The position numbers and the translations under genes were made by a program. From Peptidiphaga gingivicola (GTDB lineage Bacteria; Actinomycetota; Actinomycetes; Actinomycetales; Actinomycetaceae), in contig NZ_LVZK01000001.1 of the NCBI RefSeq assembly GCF_001652275.1, positions 1,302,001-1,366,000 of the forward strand: 64,000 nt of DNA. Direction: 5' to 3'. The first letter of the stretch is position 1. Each line of letters begins with the position of its first letter. The notes beneath the pieces are model-generated. The model was not told the DNA's origin. It saw only the letters and a list, made by a program, of their open reading frames with translations, and ran no database searches. Below are positions 33,876-44,196 of the stretch, in pieces.

Positions 33876-34598
33876 ATGCCCCCCACGCATTGCATCGTCC
33901 TCGCCGGTGGCGAGGGAAGGCGCCTCGGCGGCGCGTCCAAGGCCGACGTCTCGATCGGGGGCCGCCGCCTGCTCGATCGCGTCGTGGCCGGCGTCCGCCC
34001 GTTCGTCTCCGGACGGATCGCCGCGGTGGCGCCCGACTCGGTCGATGTTCCGCCCGGAGTGCTCAGAACTTTGGAAGATCCTCCAGCGGGGGGTCCGCTC
34101 GCCGGGATCGACGCGGGGCTCAAGGCGCTCGGCGCGTCGGCGGCCTCGACTCGTGCGGCGGCGGCTCCGGCCGACTCGCCGCGGGGCGCGCCGGGGTCGG
34201 CCGCGCTTGCGGACGGGTCCGCGGGGGAGCCATCGGCCGCGGCACAAGACATGGTTTTCGTTTTCGCCGTCGACACGCCGCAGGCGGGGACCCTGGCGCC
34301 GAGGCTGGTTGCAGCCGCCCGCGGCCGCGACGGCGCCGTCGTCGTCGGCGGGGAGCCGCCCTTTCGCCAGTGCCTTCAGGCGATCTATCGAATCGAAGCC
34401 TTGCGGGCCGCGATTGAGGAGGACGGAGGTCCTCGGAACAAGGGCGTGCGTCGGACGCTGGCCGGCTTGGACCTCGCCGAAGTTCCGTCCTCGGCCGACG
34501 AATGCCGCGACGTCGACACGCCGGAGGACGTGTCGTGGTGGTCAAAAGCCCTCGGCTCGGCCGACTCGGGCGTTGCGCTCCGAGGCTCGGGCCCCTGA
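33876..34598 (+). CDS. mobA: Molybdenum cofactor guanylyltransferase MobA-like
   Basis: 240 residues. MobA attaches GMP to Mo-molybdopterin to give the MGD cofactor that NarG needs. The nucleotidyltransferase start CIVLAGGEGRRLGGASKAD carries the Gly-rich loop and the conserved Lys. VFAVDTPQ is the metal-binding Asp segment and CRDVDTPEDV the C-terminal landmark. An Ala/Ser/Pro-rich insertion (about 95-125) is unusual and probably a surface loop. ATG at 33876 is placed by the leaderless promoter; the frame before it is noise. Confidence 0.9.
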   Translation: MPPTHCIVLAGGEGRRLGGASKADVSIGGRRLLDRVVAGVRPFVSGRIAAVAPDSVDVPPGVLRTLEDPPAGGPLAGIDAGLKALGASAASTRAAAAPADSPRGAPGSAALADGSAGEPSAAAQDMVFVFAVDTPQAGTLAPRLVAAARGRDGAVVVGGEPPFRQCLQAIYRIEALRAAIEEDGGPRNKGVRRTLAGLDLAEVPSSADECRDVDTPEDVSWWSKALGSADSGVALRGSGP

Positions 34599-34601
34599 GC
34601 G

Positions 34602-35105
34602 TCAGACTTCGTTGAGCTGGGCCAGGATATGGGGCACGAGAGGTTCGACGACGTCGAGGGTGTCCTGCGCTCCGCCGGAGGACCCGGGGGAGACGACGAT
34701 GAGGGCGCCCGTGCGGTTGCGGGCGCTGACTCCGACCACTTCGCGGGACAGCGAGGCGAGAGGGGTCTTGGCCAGCCCGTGGGCGCGAATCTGCTCGGCG
34801 ATTCCGGGGATCTCGACGTCGATGAAGGCGCGCGCCGCCTCCGGCGCGTCGTTCCCCTCGCGAAAACCGGATCCCCCGAGGATGAGGACGAGGCGGTCGC
34901 CGCGTCGCAAGGCCTCCGCTATCTCCTTTTCGATGTCGGATCGGTTTTCCGCGACGACGCGCAGCCGAGGCTCGGGCATGCCGAGGCCCGCGAGGCGTCG
35001 GACGCAGCCAGGCCCGGCTTTGTCCTCTTTCTCGCCCGAAAGGACGCGGTCGTTCACGACGACGACGGTCGAACGGACGCTGTCGGGACTCCACTCGGGG
35101 GACAT
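34602..35105 (-). CDS. Molybdopterin-binding protein, Mog/MoaB-like
   Basis: 167 residues, one MPTb domain. Mog/MoaB proteins adenylylate molybdopterin before MoeA adds molybdate. Seen are STVVVVNDRVLSGEKEDKAG, the loop LILGGSGFREGNDAPEAARA (the usual TTGGTG...RD is here GGSG...ND) and SPGSSGGAQDTLDVVEPLVP. It has a strong GAGGAGG site before the ATG. It converges on mobA with only 3 bases between the stops. The altered loop leaves open whether it is fully active. Confidence 0.85.
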   Translation of the reverse strand: MSPEWSPDSVRSTVVVVNDRVLSGEKEDKAGPGCVRRLAGLGMPEPRLRVVAENRSDIEKEIAEALRRGDRLVLILGGSGFREGNDAPEAARAFIDVEIPGIAEQIRAHGLAKTPLASLSREVVGVSARNRTGALIVVSPGSSGGAQDTLDVVEPLVPHILAQLNEV

Positions 35106-35271
35106 GAAACCTCCTCGGCTCGGCGGCTGTTTGGCGACTGCGGGTCTGCGGCCATCATAGGGCTTCGCGAAACGGGCCTTCGCGCGCGAAGGCCGCTCGC
35201 CTCGCCTGCCAGTTCGGCTGCGTCGCCGATTAGTTTGGCCGCTTTTCTCAGCTTTCAAGCGCTTTTTTATT

Positions 35272-35301
35272 TTGAATGGGAAAAACCAAATAAAATATTG
35301 T
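35272..35301 (+). promoter_or_regulatory. modA promoter
   Basis: TTGAAT, an 18-base spacer, then TATTGT, in an AT-rich stretch that stands out from its surroundings. The -10 box runs into the left arm of the operator-like palindrome at 35297-35315. Confidence 0.5.
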
Positions 35302-35315
35302 GTAGTCTACGCAAT
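35297..35315. promoter_or_regulatory. Operator-like palindrome at the modA promoter
   Basis: ATTGTGTAG, one base, CTACGCAAT; 8 of 9 arm positions pair. Its place over the -10 box fits a repressor that shuts off molybdate uptake when molybdate is plentiful (a ModE-type role). The regulator itself is not identified in the window. Confidence 0.55.
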
Positions 35316-35372
35316 AGATTCGCAGTCGGATTGAAAGGCGTCCGAGACACACCGATTGGAACGGAGAACAAC

Positions 35373-36191
35373 ATGCATCGACGCATCGCGGCGGTCTTTG
35401 GCGCGGCACTGCTCTTCTTGTCCGCATGCAGCGACGACGCCGCTTCGAACTCGACTGGTTCCCCGTCCGGCGGCGCATCGGGAAAGGCGGCCAAGGTCAA
35501 CGTGTTCGCGGCGGCCTCCCTCAAGGAGTCCTTCGGGGAGATGGAGAAGAAGTTCGAATCGGCGCATCCCGACGTCGACCTCGTCTTCAACTTCGCCGGC
35601 TCTCAGGAACTCGTCGAACAAATCAATTCCGGCGCCCCGGCCGACGTCGTCGCCACGGCCAACACGACGACGATGGACGCGCTCAAGTCCGGCGGCAAGG
35701 TCGCAGACACGAAGATTTTCGCTTCGAACACCCTCGTCCTCATCACGCCCAAAGGGAATCCCGCGAAGGTCACAGGCCTCAATTCGTCCCTGGACAAGGC
35801 CAAGCTTGTCATCTGCACTCCCAAGGCGTCCGCGGGCGGCAAGACGGTGCCGTGCGGAACCGCGACCGCCGAGCTCGTCAAGAAGCTCGGCGTGAAGCTC
35901 AACCCCGTTTCGGAAGAGCAGAAGGTGACGGACGTTCGCAGCAAGGTGATATCGGGCGAGGCCGACGCAGGCATCGTCTATCGCACGGACGCCGTCGCCG
36001 GCGGCAAAGAGGTCGAAACGATCGAGATTCCCGGCGCCGACAAGATTGTCAACGACTACCCGGTCGGAGTGGTCAAGGCTTCTAAGAACTCGTCCAAGGC
36101 CAAGGCTTTTGCCGAGTATGTGACGTCGCGGGAGGGGCAGGCGACGCTCAAGAAGCACGGCTTCAACGAGGCCGGGGCCGGTGGGCGTTAG
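35373..36191 (+). CDS. modA: Molybdate-binding lipoprotein ModA
   Basis: 272 residues. The substrate-binding part of the molybdate ABC transporter. Lipobox LSAC with Cys-19; the mature protein would be tethered outside the membrane. Family landmarks are VFAAASLKESFGEM, FNFAGSQELVEQI, GAPADVVATAN and the C-terminal SREGQATLKKHGF. It has an ACGGAGAAC site before the ATG at 35373. The stop overlaps the start of the fused modBC gene by 11 bases. Confidence 0.95.
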   Translation: MHRRIAAVFGAALLFLSACSDDAASNSTGSPSGGASGKAAKVNVFAAASLKESFGEMEKKFESAHPDVDLVFNFAGSQELVEQINSGAPADVVATANTTTMDALKSGGKVADTKIFASNTLVLITPKGNPAKVTGLNSSLDKAKLVICTPKASAGGKTVPCGTATAELVKKLGVKLNPVSEEQKVTDVRSKVISGEADAGIVYRTDAVAGGKEVETIEIPGADKIVNDYPVGVVKASKNSSKAKAFAEYVTSREGQATLKKHGFNEAGAGGR

Positions 36192-38226
36192 GCGTTCTCG
36201 CACCCCGAGGCGGCGTGCGAGGCGCGTGAACGTCTCACCCTTGCCTTGGTGGCTCGTTCTCTTTGCGTCGGCCAGCGCCGCGTATCTCGTTCTCCCTCTC
36301 GTTTTCATGGGATCGAGGGTGCCGTGGGACCAGTTCCCCGCGGTGCTTTCAAGCGACGAGGCGGCGGACGCCCTCTCGTTGAGCCTGAAGACGTGCGCCG
36401 CAGCCTTGGCGATCGACCTGGTCTTGGGCGTTCCCCTTGCCGTGGCTCTTTCGAGAGACTGGCGGGGCGTCGGCGTTCTGCGAGTGCTCGTCGCGCTCCC
36501 GCTCGCCCTTCCGCCGGTTGTCGCAGGCATCGCCTTGGTCGCCGCTTTCGGCCGAAGAGGCGTGCTCGGCTCGCAGCTGGAGGCTTTCGGCGTGACCGTC
36601 GCCTTCACGACGGCGGCGGTCGTCCTGGCCCAAGTGTTTGTCTCCCTTCCATTTCTGGTCGTCACTGTCGAAGCGGCGCTCAGGTCGCGCCCGCGTGGCT
36701 TGGAGGAGACGGCCGCGAGCCTGGGCGCCCGGCCCACGCGCGTGCTTGCTAGCGTCACCCTTCCCATGGTCGTTCCGGGTGTGGCGCGCGGCGCGGCACT
36801 CGCGTTGGCGCGGTGCCTCGGGGAGTTCGGCGCCACGTTGACTTTCGCCGGATCGCTCCAGGGAATCACGCGCACGCTTCCGATCCAGGTCTATCTGGCG
36901 CGCGAGTCGGCGGACAAGACGGATCTGGTCCTCGGCATCATCCTCGTGGGCGTCGCGGCCCTCGTCGTCGCCGCCACCGAGATGCCCGCCAGAGGCAGGA
37001 GGCGCGTGCGCGAGGAGGAAGGCCTCGACGACGGAGGCGGCCCCGACGCCGTCGACGCTCCGCAATCCGTTCAGCACGTTGAGGAGAAGGCGGCTGTTCC
37101 CCTTCGCGTCGAGGGGAAGGTCGTCGAACGCGGATGGGATGTTTCCATCGAGGTCGGAGCGGGCGAGGTCCTCGCGGTCATGGGCCACAACGGGGCGGGA
37201 AAGTCGACGCTCGCCGAGGTCCTCTCCGGCTCTCTCGCGCTAGACTCCGGCACGGTGCAAATTGGAAACCTCACCGCGGACGCCGCCGGAGCCTTCATTC
37301 CGCCACGGGGGCGCGGCGTGGCAATGGTCAGCCAGAATCCCCGGATATTCGAACACATGACGGTGTTGGCGAATGTCGCCTTCCCCCTCGTGTGCCGCGG
37401 ATTCCCGCGCGCCCAGGCGCGGCGGCTCGCCCGCGGGCAACTGAGGAAGGTCGGCTGCGAGCGGCTCGCCGCACGCCGCGGCGGCCAACTTTCGGGAGGC
37501 CAGGCGGCCCGCGTCGCGCTCGCCCGGGCGCTTGTCTTCTCGCCCCGCCTGCTCATCCTCGACGAGCCCACGGCCGCCCTCGACGTCGAAGCGAGTTCGC
37601 GAGTGGGGGCGATCCTCGTCGATCGGCTGAAATCGGACGGGACGACAACCGTTCTCGTGACCCACGACGTGGCCGAGGCCGTTGAGCTGGGCACGCGCAT
37701 GATAGTGCTGGAACGCGGAAGGGTCGTCGAGGACGGCTCGCCGGCCGAGGTTCTCGCCCGTCCGGTCAGCGCTTTTGGAGCGAGCCTCGCCGGGCTCAAC
37801 GCCGTCGCGGGAGTCTTGAGGATCGACGGGGACGGGCTTCCGTCGATCGACGTCGGCGGCGGGCAAGAGCTCACGGCCGCAGAAGCGTCCGGGATCGCCG
37901 CAGGGCAGCCGGTGACGTTCATGTTCGCGCCGGAGGCGGTCGCCCTCTCTTCCGGGAAGGTCGTCGGCTCGGCGCGGTCGTCTTTGCCGGCGACGGTCGA
38001 AAGGGTGAGCACTGCGGGAGGGCTCGTCACCGTCCGACTTCGCTTTCCAAACCGGACGCCCTTCAACGCGAGGATCACCCCGGCGGCGCTCGCCGAGCTG
38101 GCGCTCGCGCCCGGCGACGAAGCGGTCGCCACGGTCAAAGCCACCCAAGTACGCGCGGTGGGCGCGGGGCGCAGCGTTTCGACCGCGGCGCGCGGCCGTC
38201 CCGCGGAGGCGGACACACTCACGTGA
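36181..38226 (+). CDS. modBC: Fused molybdate ABC transporter ModB-ModC (permease plus ATPase)
   Basis: 681 residues joining two proteins. Residues 1-265 are the ModB permease with the coupling motif EETAASLGARPTRVLASVTL and further helices. A linker of about 30 charged residues follows. Residues 300-500 are the ATPase: Walker A GHNGAGKST (335-343), signature QLSGGQAARVALARAL, Walker B LLILDEPTAALD, switch His in VTHDVAEAV. The C-terminal 560-660 resembles a TOBE molybdate-binding domain. It starts with GTG overlapping modA; a GTG at 36226 is an alternative start. Each transporter would hold two of these chains. Confidence 0.93.
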   Translation: MGVRRSRTPRRRARRVNVSPLPWWLVLFASASAAYLVLPLVFMGSRVPWDQFPAVLSSDEAADALSLSLKTCAAALAIDLVLGVPLAVALSRDWRGVGVLRVLVALPLALPPVVAGIALVAAFGRRGVLGSQLEAFGVTVAFTTAAVVLAQVFVSLPFLVVTVEAALRSRPRGLEETAASLGARPTRVLASVTLPMVVPGVARGAALALARCLGEFGATLTFAGSLQGITRTLPIQVYLARESADKTDLVLGIILVGVAALVVAATEMPARGRRRVREEEGLDDGGGPDAVDAPQSVQHVEEKAAVPLRVEGKVVERGWDVSIEVGAGEVLAVMGHNGAGKSTLAEVLSGSLALDSGTVQIGNLTADAAGAFIPPRGRGVAMVSQNPRIFEHMTVLANVAFPLVCRGFPRAQARRLARGQLRKVGCERLAARRGGQLSGGQAARVALARALVFSPRLLILDEPTAALDVEASSRVGAILVDRLKSDGTTTVLVTHDVAEAVELGTRMIVLERGRVVEDGSPAEVLARPVSAFGASLAGLNAVAGVLRIDGDGLPSIDVGGGQELTAAEASGIAAGQPVTFMFAPEAVALSSGKVVGSARSSLPATVERVSTAGGLVTVRLRFPNRTPFNARITPAALAELALAPGDEAVATVKATQVRAVGAGRSVSTAARGRPAEADTLT

Positions 38227-38278
38227 GGCAATGGACACGCTCACACGAATACGCGCGGCGTCGCATCCTTTCACACCG

Positions 38279-39804
<1,526 letters not shown>

Positions 39805-39809
<5 letters not shown>

Positions 39810-40527
39810 CGCGAGGCTCGGCGACCGGCCAATCGAAGGAGTCCGTGAATTCACGCCCCCTTTCAGCGGCCTTGCGCGCGAGAAAGGCCATGAAATCGGC
39901 GTGCGTTTCGCATTCCCTTTCCTGTATGGCCTCCAATTCGGCGCGCGCGAGTTCCGGGAATTTGCGGACTATCGCGGCCAGCAGACGCAGCGTGGCCAGA
40001 ACGTCGGCTTCGGCATTGTGGAAATCGTCCTCGGCATGGACGCCGTAATGGCGGCAGAGGTCCTCAAGCCGCCTTTTGCCCTTGCGATATCGGTCGGCCG
40101 AGCGGTCGAGCAGGTACGGGTCGACGACGGGGAAGACTTCGCCGCCCAGCCTCTCGGCCAAGGTCGGCAGCCCGTGTCTGTCCAATTCGCTCTCTAGGAG
40201 GGTGAAATCGTAGGTCGCGTTGAAGGCGACCGCCGGATGCCCGCGTCCCATGTGCTCGGCCAAGAGGGCTGCGACTTCTTCGAGAACCTCCTTCGAGGGC
40301 CTGCCTTCGGCGCGCGCCCGCTCCGTCGTGATCCCGTGCACCGCGCTTGCCCGTTCGGGTATCTCGACGCCGGGATCGGCGAGCCAGTAGCGTTTCGACA
40401 CCCCCTCCTCCGTCACGGCGACGAGCGAGCAAGTCACGAGGCGGTCCCGCTTCGGATCTATTCCCGTCGTCTCCGTGTCGAAGCCGATCACCGGCGAGGA
40501 GGTCCACATTGCGTTCTCTTCGTCCAT
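39805..40527 (-). CDS. DEDDh 3'-5' exonuclease (DnaQ-like)
   Basis: 240 residues. The exonuclease motifs are FDTETTG (Asp and Glu), FNATYDFTLLE (Asp) and HNAEADVLATLRLL (His and Asp), complete for catalysis. Such stand-alone proteins act in proofreading or repair or on RNA. No polymerase-binding tail like that of the E. coli epsilon subunit is obvious. A TACCAT -10 box lies exactly 6 bases before the ATG on this strand, again a leaderless arrangement. It is divergent from guaB3 and converges with guaB. Confidence 0.9.
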
Positions 40528-40740
40528 GGCTTCATGGTATCGGCGGGGACCGACGCTTTTCCGCCTTTACGCGTAGGCTCGCCAGCGGCGGGCATGCCGT
40601 TTTGCGGGCAATCGCTGCGGCGCACTGCAGGCAGATCGGCGCGGCTCCTGGTCGGCGGCGGGCCCGCAGCTTCGCCGACGGTCGGCCTGCCGCTCCGCGG
40701 GTCGGCGCCCCGCCGGATAACACGCGACCTGACCGGACGG

Positions 40741-40768
40741 CTGACTCGCACAGGCGGCGCGGTAGGCT
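40741..40768 (+). promoter_or_regulatory. guaB3 promoter (leaderless)
   Basis: CTGACT, a 16-base spacer, TAGGCT, then 6 bases to the GTG start. No ribosome site lies in between. The 40528-40740 stretch holds the divergent exonuclease promoter and nothing else I can name. Confidence 0.55.
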
Positions 40769-40774
40769 TGAGAT

Positions 40775-41884
40775 GTGAGCGAGATCGAGATAGGACGGGG
40801 AAAGAGGGCGCGTCGCGCCTACACGCTGGACGACGTCGCCGTCGTCCCAAGAAGACGCACTCGCGATGCCGACGAGGTCTCGACCTCCTGGCAGTTCGAC
40901 GCCTATCACCTGGACGTTCCGGTTCTTTCGGCGCCCATGGATTCGGTTTCCTCCCCAGCCACGGCAATCGAGATCGGAAGGCTCGGCGGCGTGGGGGTCC
41001 TCGACCTGGAGGGCTTGTGGACGCGTTACGAGGATCCGACGGAGGAGTTCGCCCGAATCGCCCGGGCCGATCCCGAAGAGGCCACATCCTTGTTTCAGCG
41101 CCTCTATTCGGCACCCGTCAAACGAGACCTCATCTTTTCCCGGCTAGCCGAAATCCGCTCTGCGGGGGTCCCCGTCGCCGGGGCGCTTTCGCCCGGACGC
41201 ACGCAGGATCTGTGGAAGACGGTCGTCGATGCGGGAGTGGACCTTTTCGTCATCCGCGGCACGACGGTTTCCGCCGAGCACGTCTCCGCTTCCCGGGAGC
41301 CGCTCAATCTCAAGCGTTTCATCTATGAACTGGAGGTTCCCGTCCTGGTCGGCGGCGCCGTGACCTACACCGGCGCGCTCCATCTCATGCGCACCGGCGC
41401 GGCGGGCGTGCTCGCCGGATACGGGGGAGGCGCCGCCTCCGCGACCCGCCGAACGGTGGGGATAGCCGCCCCCATGGCCACCGCCATCGCCGACATCGCC
41501 GCGGCGCGCAGGGATTACCTCGACGAATCGGGCGGACGTTACGTCCACGTCATCGCCGACGGGTCGGTTTCGACCTCCGGCGACCTCGTGAAGGCGATAG
41601 CCTGCGGGGCCGACGCCGTCATGCTCGGCACGGCCTTGGCCAGGGCGGTGGAGGCTCCCGGCCGCGGATGGCATTGGGGCCCCGAGGCCTGGCATGGCAC
41701 GCTCCCCAGAGGCGGGCGGGTCGAGGTCGCCACGGTCGGGAGCCTCTGCGACATCCTTGACGGCCCGTCCCATCAGGCCTCCGGTTTCACCAATTTCATG
41801 GGGGCGCTGCGCCACGCGATGGCCGCCAACGGATACCTCGACCTCAAGGAGTTCCAACGGGCGGAGTTGGTCGTAACGGCATAA
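40775..41884 (+). CDS. guaB3: GuaB3-family IMP dehydrogenase-related protein
   Basis: 369 residues with an uninterrupted IMPDH-like barrel and no CBS domains. It keeps APMDSV, the glycine-rich phosphate site VHVIADGSVSTSGDL and GADAVMLGTALARA. The loop that holds the catalytic Cys in GuaB reads GYGGGAASATRRTVG here and has no Cys. Actinobacterial GuaB3 proteins commonly lack it, and their reaction is unsettled. The start is GTG in a leaderless promoter. It is followed by a strong bidirectional terminator. Confidence 0.92.
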   Translation: MSEIEIGRGKRARRAYTLDDVAVVPRRRTRDADEVSTSWQFDAYHLDVPVLSAPMDSVSSPATAIEIGRLGGVGVLDLEGLWTRYEDPTEEFARIARADPEEATSLFQRLYSAPVKRDLIFSRLAEIRSAGVPVAGALSPGRTQDLWKTVVDAGVDLFVIRGTTVSAEHVSASREPLNLKRFIYELEVPVLVGGAVTYTGALHLMRTGAAGVLAGYGGGAASATRRTVGIAAPMATAIADIAAARRDYLDESGGRYVHVIADGSVSTSGDLVKAIACGADAVMLGTALARAVEAPGRGWHWGPEAWHGTLPRGGRVEVATVGSLCDILDGPSHQASGFTNFMGALRHAMAANGYLDLKEFQRAELVVTA

Positions 41885-41947
41885 CGTCCGAGGCCTGCGA
41901 CGGCCTAAGACCGGCGTCGAAAATCCCGTTTCCACCCTCAGACGGCG

Positions 41948-42000
41948 AAAAGCCGACCGCCGAAGGAGCGGCTTTCTACTCGCTTCGGCGGTCGGCTTTT
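41948..42000. terminator. Strong bidirectional terminator
   Basis: A perfect 18-bp stem (AAAAGCCGACCGCCGAAG and complement) with a 17-base loop, A-run and T-run on the two sides. It ends guaB3 (+) and the deacetylase gene (-). Confidence 0.92.
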
Positions 42001-42013
42001 CGCAGACGTCGGT

Positions 42014-43540
42014 CTACTTGACGTTGCGCTGGCTGAAGATCCTGTGCCCGATGTAGGGAGTCATGTCGTCTCCCATCAGCTGAGGAACCGTCACCAGGGT
42101 GTATCCCTTTGCCTTGAGCTGGTCGATCAGCCCGGGGACGGCATCGACCGAGCTGGCGTGGATGTCGTGCATGAGAATGACCGAACCGGGCCTGGCTCCT
42201 GCGAGTGCGCGCTGCGTCGTGACCGCCGCATTCTTGTTCTTCCAGTCCTCGGTGTCCACGTCCCACCTTGTCTCAGCCATGCCGTTCTCGCCGATTGCCT
42301 TGAGGACGTCCGCGTTCGACGAACCGTACGGGGGCCTCATAAGCACGGGCGCCGGCGCCCCGGCTTCGACGATCGAGTTGGAGGTGTTCTTGAGCTGCTT
42401 GCGGAGCTCTTCGGGCGTGAGCTTCGTCAGCTGGGGGTGGTCCCATGAGTGATTGCCGACGGAATGGCCCTCGGCGGCTTCCTTCTTGACGAGGTCCGGG
42501 CGGGCCTTCACGTTCTTGCCTATGGTGAAGAAGGTCGCGCGCACGCCCTTTTCCCTCAGCGCCGCGAGCAGTCTGTCGGTCTGGTCGCCGGGGCCGTCGT
42601 CGAAGGTCAGCGCCACGCAGGAGGCAACCCTGCAATCGACGTCGGGCTTTGGAATCGGCTTGCTTTCGGGCTTTGGAATGGGGACGGGATTGGCCTTCTG
42701 CATTATTCCCGAGCGGAGCTTCTTTCCTTCCTCGGTCAGAAGCTTTTCCACGTCGCGGCTCGCCACTCGATAGGAATCGAAGCCATTCTTTTCGTCGTTG
42801 GGGGCTCTAAGCACAAGGGACCCGTCGCTTTGGAAGAAGACGCCCGCGGAGCCCATGCCGTTTTGAGAATCGGAAGAGGCCGACGGGGCCGGCGCCGACG
42901 TCGAAGAAGCCGATGCCGACTGCGTCGCGACCGGCGTGGAATCCGAGGTCGGCGTCGCCGTCGGAGAGTCGGAATTCGGCTTCAAAACGCGCTTTATCGA
43001 CATGCTCACCGACGTGTCGGGCGAAAGGGAGTCGAGAGCGTGCACAACCTTGTTCTTTCCCGATTGGGTGAGCAAATCCTGCGACTGCCTGACGGACTTG
43101 TCGCTCATGTCGAGGTACCAAATCTGGGTCGAAACGGCCTTCTTGCCCTGGACGTGCCGCGTCGAATCAACGGCGAAGCAGACGATCGTTCCGCTGGCGC
43201 CGCAAACCCCGGGCGACATCGTCAGATATTCCTTGGCCGACGGTCGAGACAGCTTCCTTTGCTCCTCCACGGCCCAAAGATTGACCTTTGACGCCAAGAC
43301 GTCCGGATTCGCCACGCGAACGAGCGAGCTGTGAGGCGCCGTAGCACTCTTTTCCGTTCCGACATCCAACCCCTCGACTGTTTCTGGGCCGTCGAACGAA
43401 ACCGGACGCACTTTGGCGATTGAAATGGCCTTTTCTGTCGGGCGCGTCGTCGCAGAAGCCGCATGCGTCTGACTGCTGGCCGCGCACGAGGCGATGGACA
43501 AGCACACCAAGCCCACCGCTATGTTCTTATGTGAACGCAT
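42014..43540 (-). CDS. Secreted polysaccharide deacetylase (NodB domain) lipoprotein
   Basis: 508 residues. The N-terminus is a lipoprotein signal (lipobox IASC, Cys-19). Residues 20-290 are a domain of unknown type with a Ser/Thr/Pro-rich stretch (TPTSDSTPVATQSASASS). The C-terminal 200 residues are a NodB deacetylase: TFDDGPGDQTDRLLAALREK with the catalytic and metal Asp, GHSVGNHSWDHP with the metal His pair, RPPYGSSN, WDVDTEDWK and LMHDIH. Likely substrates are peptidoglycan GlcNAc/MurNAc or other N-acetylated glycans at the surface. The ATG at 43540 has GGAG nearby; upstream codons are noise. Confidence 0.9.
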   Translation of the reverse strand: MRSHKNIAVGLVCLSIASCAASSQTHAASATTRPTEKAISIAKVRPVSFDGPETVEGLDVGTEKSATAPHSSLVRVANPDVLASKVNLWAVEEQRKLSRPSAKEYLTMSPGVCGASGTIVCFAVDSTRHVQGKKAVSTQIWYLDMSDKSVRQSQDLLTQSGKNKVVHALDSLSPDTSVSMSIKRVLKPNSDSPTATPTSDSTPVATQSASASSTSAPAPSASSDSQNGMGSAGVFFQSDGSLVLRAPNDEKNGFDSYRVASRDVEKLLTEEGKKLRSGIMQKANPVPIPKPESKPIPKPDVDCRVASCVALTFDDGPGDQTDRLLAALREKGVRATFFTIGKNVKARPDLVKKEAAEGHSVGNHSWDHPQLTKLTPEELRKQLKNTSNSIVEAGAPAPVLMRPPYGSSNADVLKAIGENGMAETRWDVDTEDWKNKNAAVTTQRALAGARPGSVILMHDIHASSVDAVPGLIDQLKAKGYTLVTVPQLMGDDMTPYIGHRIFSQRNVK

Positions 43541-43569
43541 CTTCACTCCATTGTCTTCTTTTGATGCTT

Positions 43570-44019
43570 TTAGCCGCCGTAGCGGTAGACATTCGTCTGC
43601 CTTGCCGTGAATCCGGACCTCACATAGAGGCGGTTTGCGGCTTCGCGAGACGGACGCGAGGTGAGATCGACGGATTTCGCGCCGATTTGTTTGGCGTGAG
43701 CAATGGCAGCCTCGACAAGGGCCCGTCCCGCCCCCTGTCCGCGGGCGGCGGAATCGACGACGACGTCTTCGATCCACGCGCGCTTGCCCGTGGGAATGAC
43801 GAATGTGGCGAGGGTGAGCATCCCCAGGATCCGAAGCGAATCGTCCTCGGCACCTGTCGGCACGCCTTCATAGACGAACAGATAGGTCGCCGGTTGGGAG
43901 AGGAATTCGTCGAGCTGCTCGTCGTTCAGCGGGGGAGCGGACGAGGACAGCTGCGGGATCAGCCCATTGACTGCCTCCAGCAGGCCAGGTTCTGCCTCGG
44001 CCACAAGCTTGACGGGCAT
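43570..44019 (-). CDS. GNAT-family N-acetyltransferase
   Basis: 149 residues, one GNAT domain. The acetyl-CoA loop is VVDSAARGQGAGRALVEAAI, and the C-terminal landmark is LTSRPSREAANRLYVRSGF. The substrate is unknown. The second ATG (44019) has AAAGGAAGGCAC upstream; one 10 codons earlier is open. It lies 30 bases before the deacetylase gene on the same strand and may be co-transcribed with it. Confidence 0.85.
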   Translation of the reverse strand: MPVKLVAEAEPGLLEAVNGLIPQLSSSAPPLNDEQLDEFLSQPATYLFVYEGVPTGAEDDSLRILGMLTLATFVIPTGKRAWIEDVVVDSAARGQGAGRALVEAAIAHAKQIGAKSVDLTSRPSREAANRLYVRSGFTARQTNVYRYGG

Positions 44020-44196
44020 GTGCCTTCCTTTCGATTGTTTCTCTTTCAATGTTTTTGCGCGATAAACGTCTGACTGAGACTTTACGTCAAGGCGGCCCCG
44101 ATATCGATATTCGATGCGGGAGAGTTGCGCATCCCATTCGGGGAAGGGGAGGAAGCCCCCTCTCCGGCGACTGCCCGCCCCTCCTCCTGCGCGCAG

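Noticed and set aside
34629-35372. The modA frame extends far upstream over the Mog-like gene.
   Set aside because: The extension has no ribosome site and is antisense to a real gene; the signal peptide with lipobox starts at 35373.
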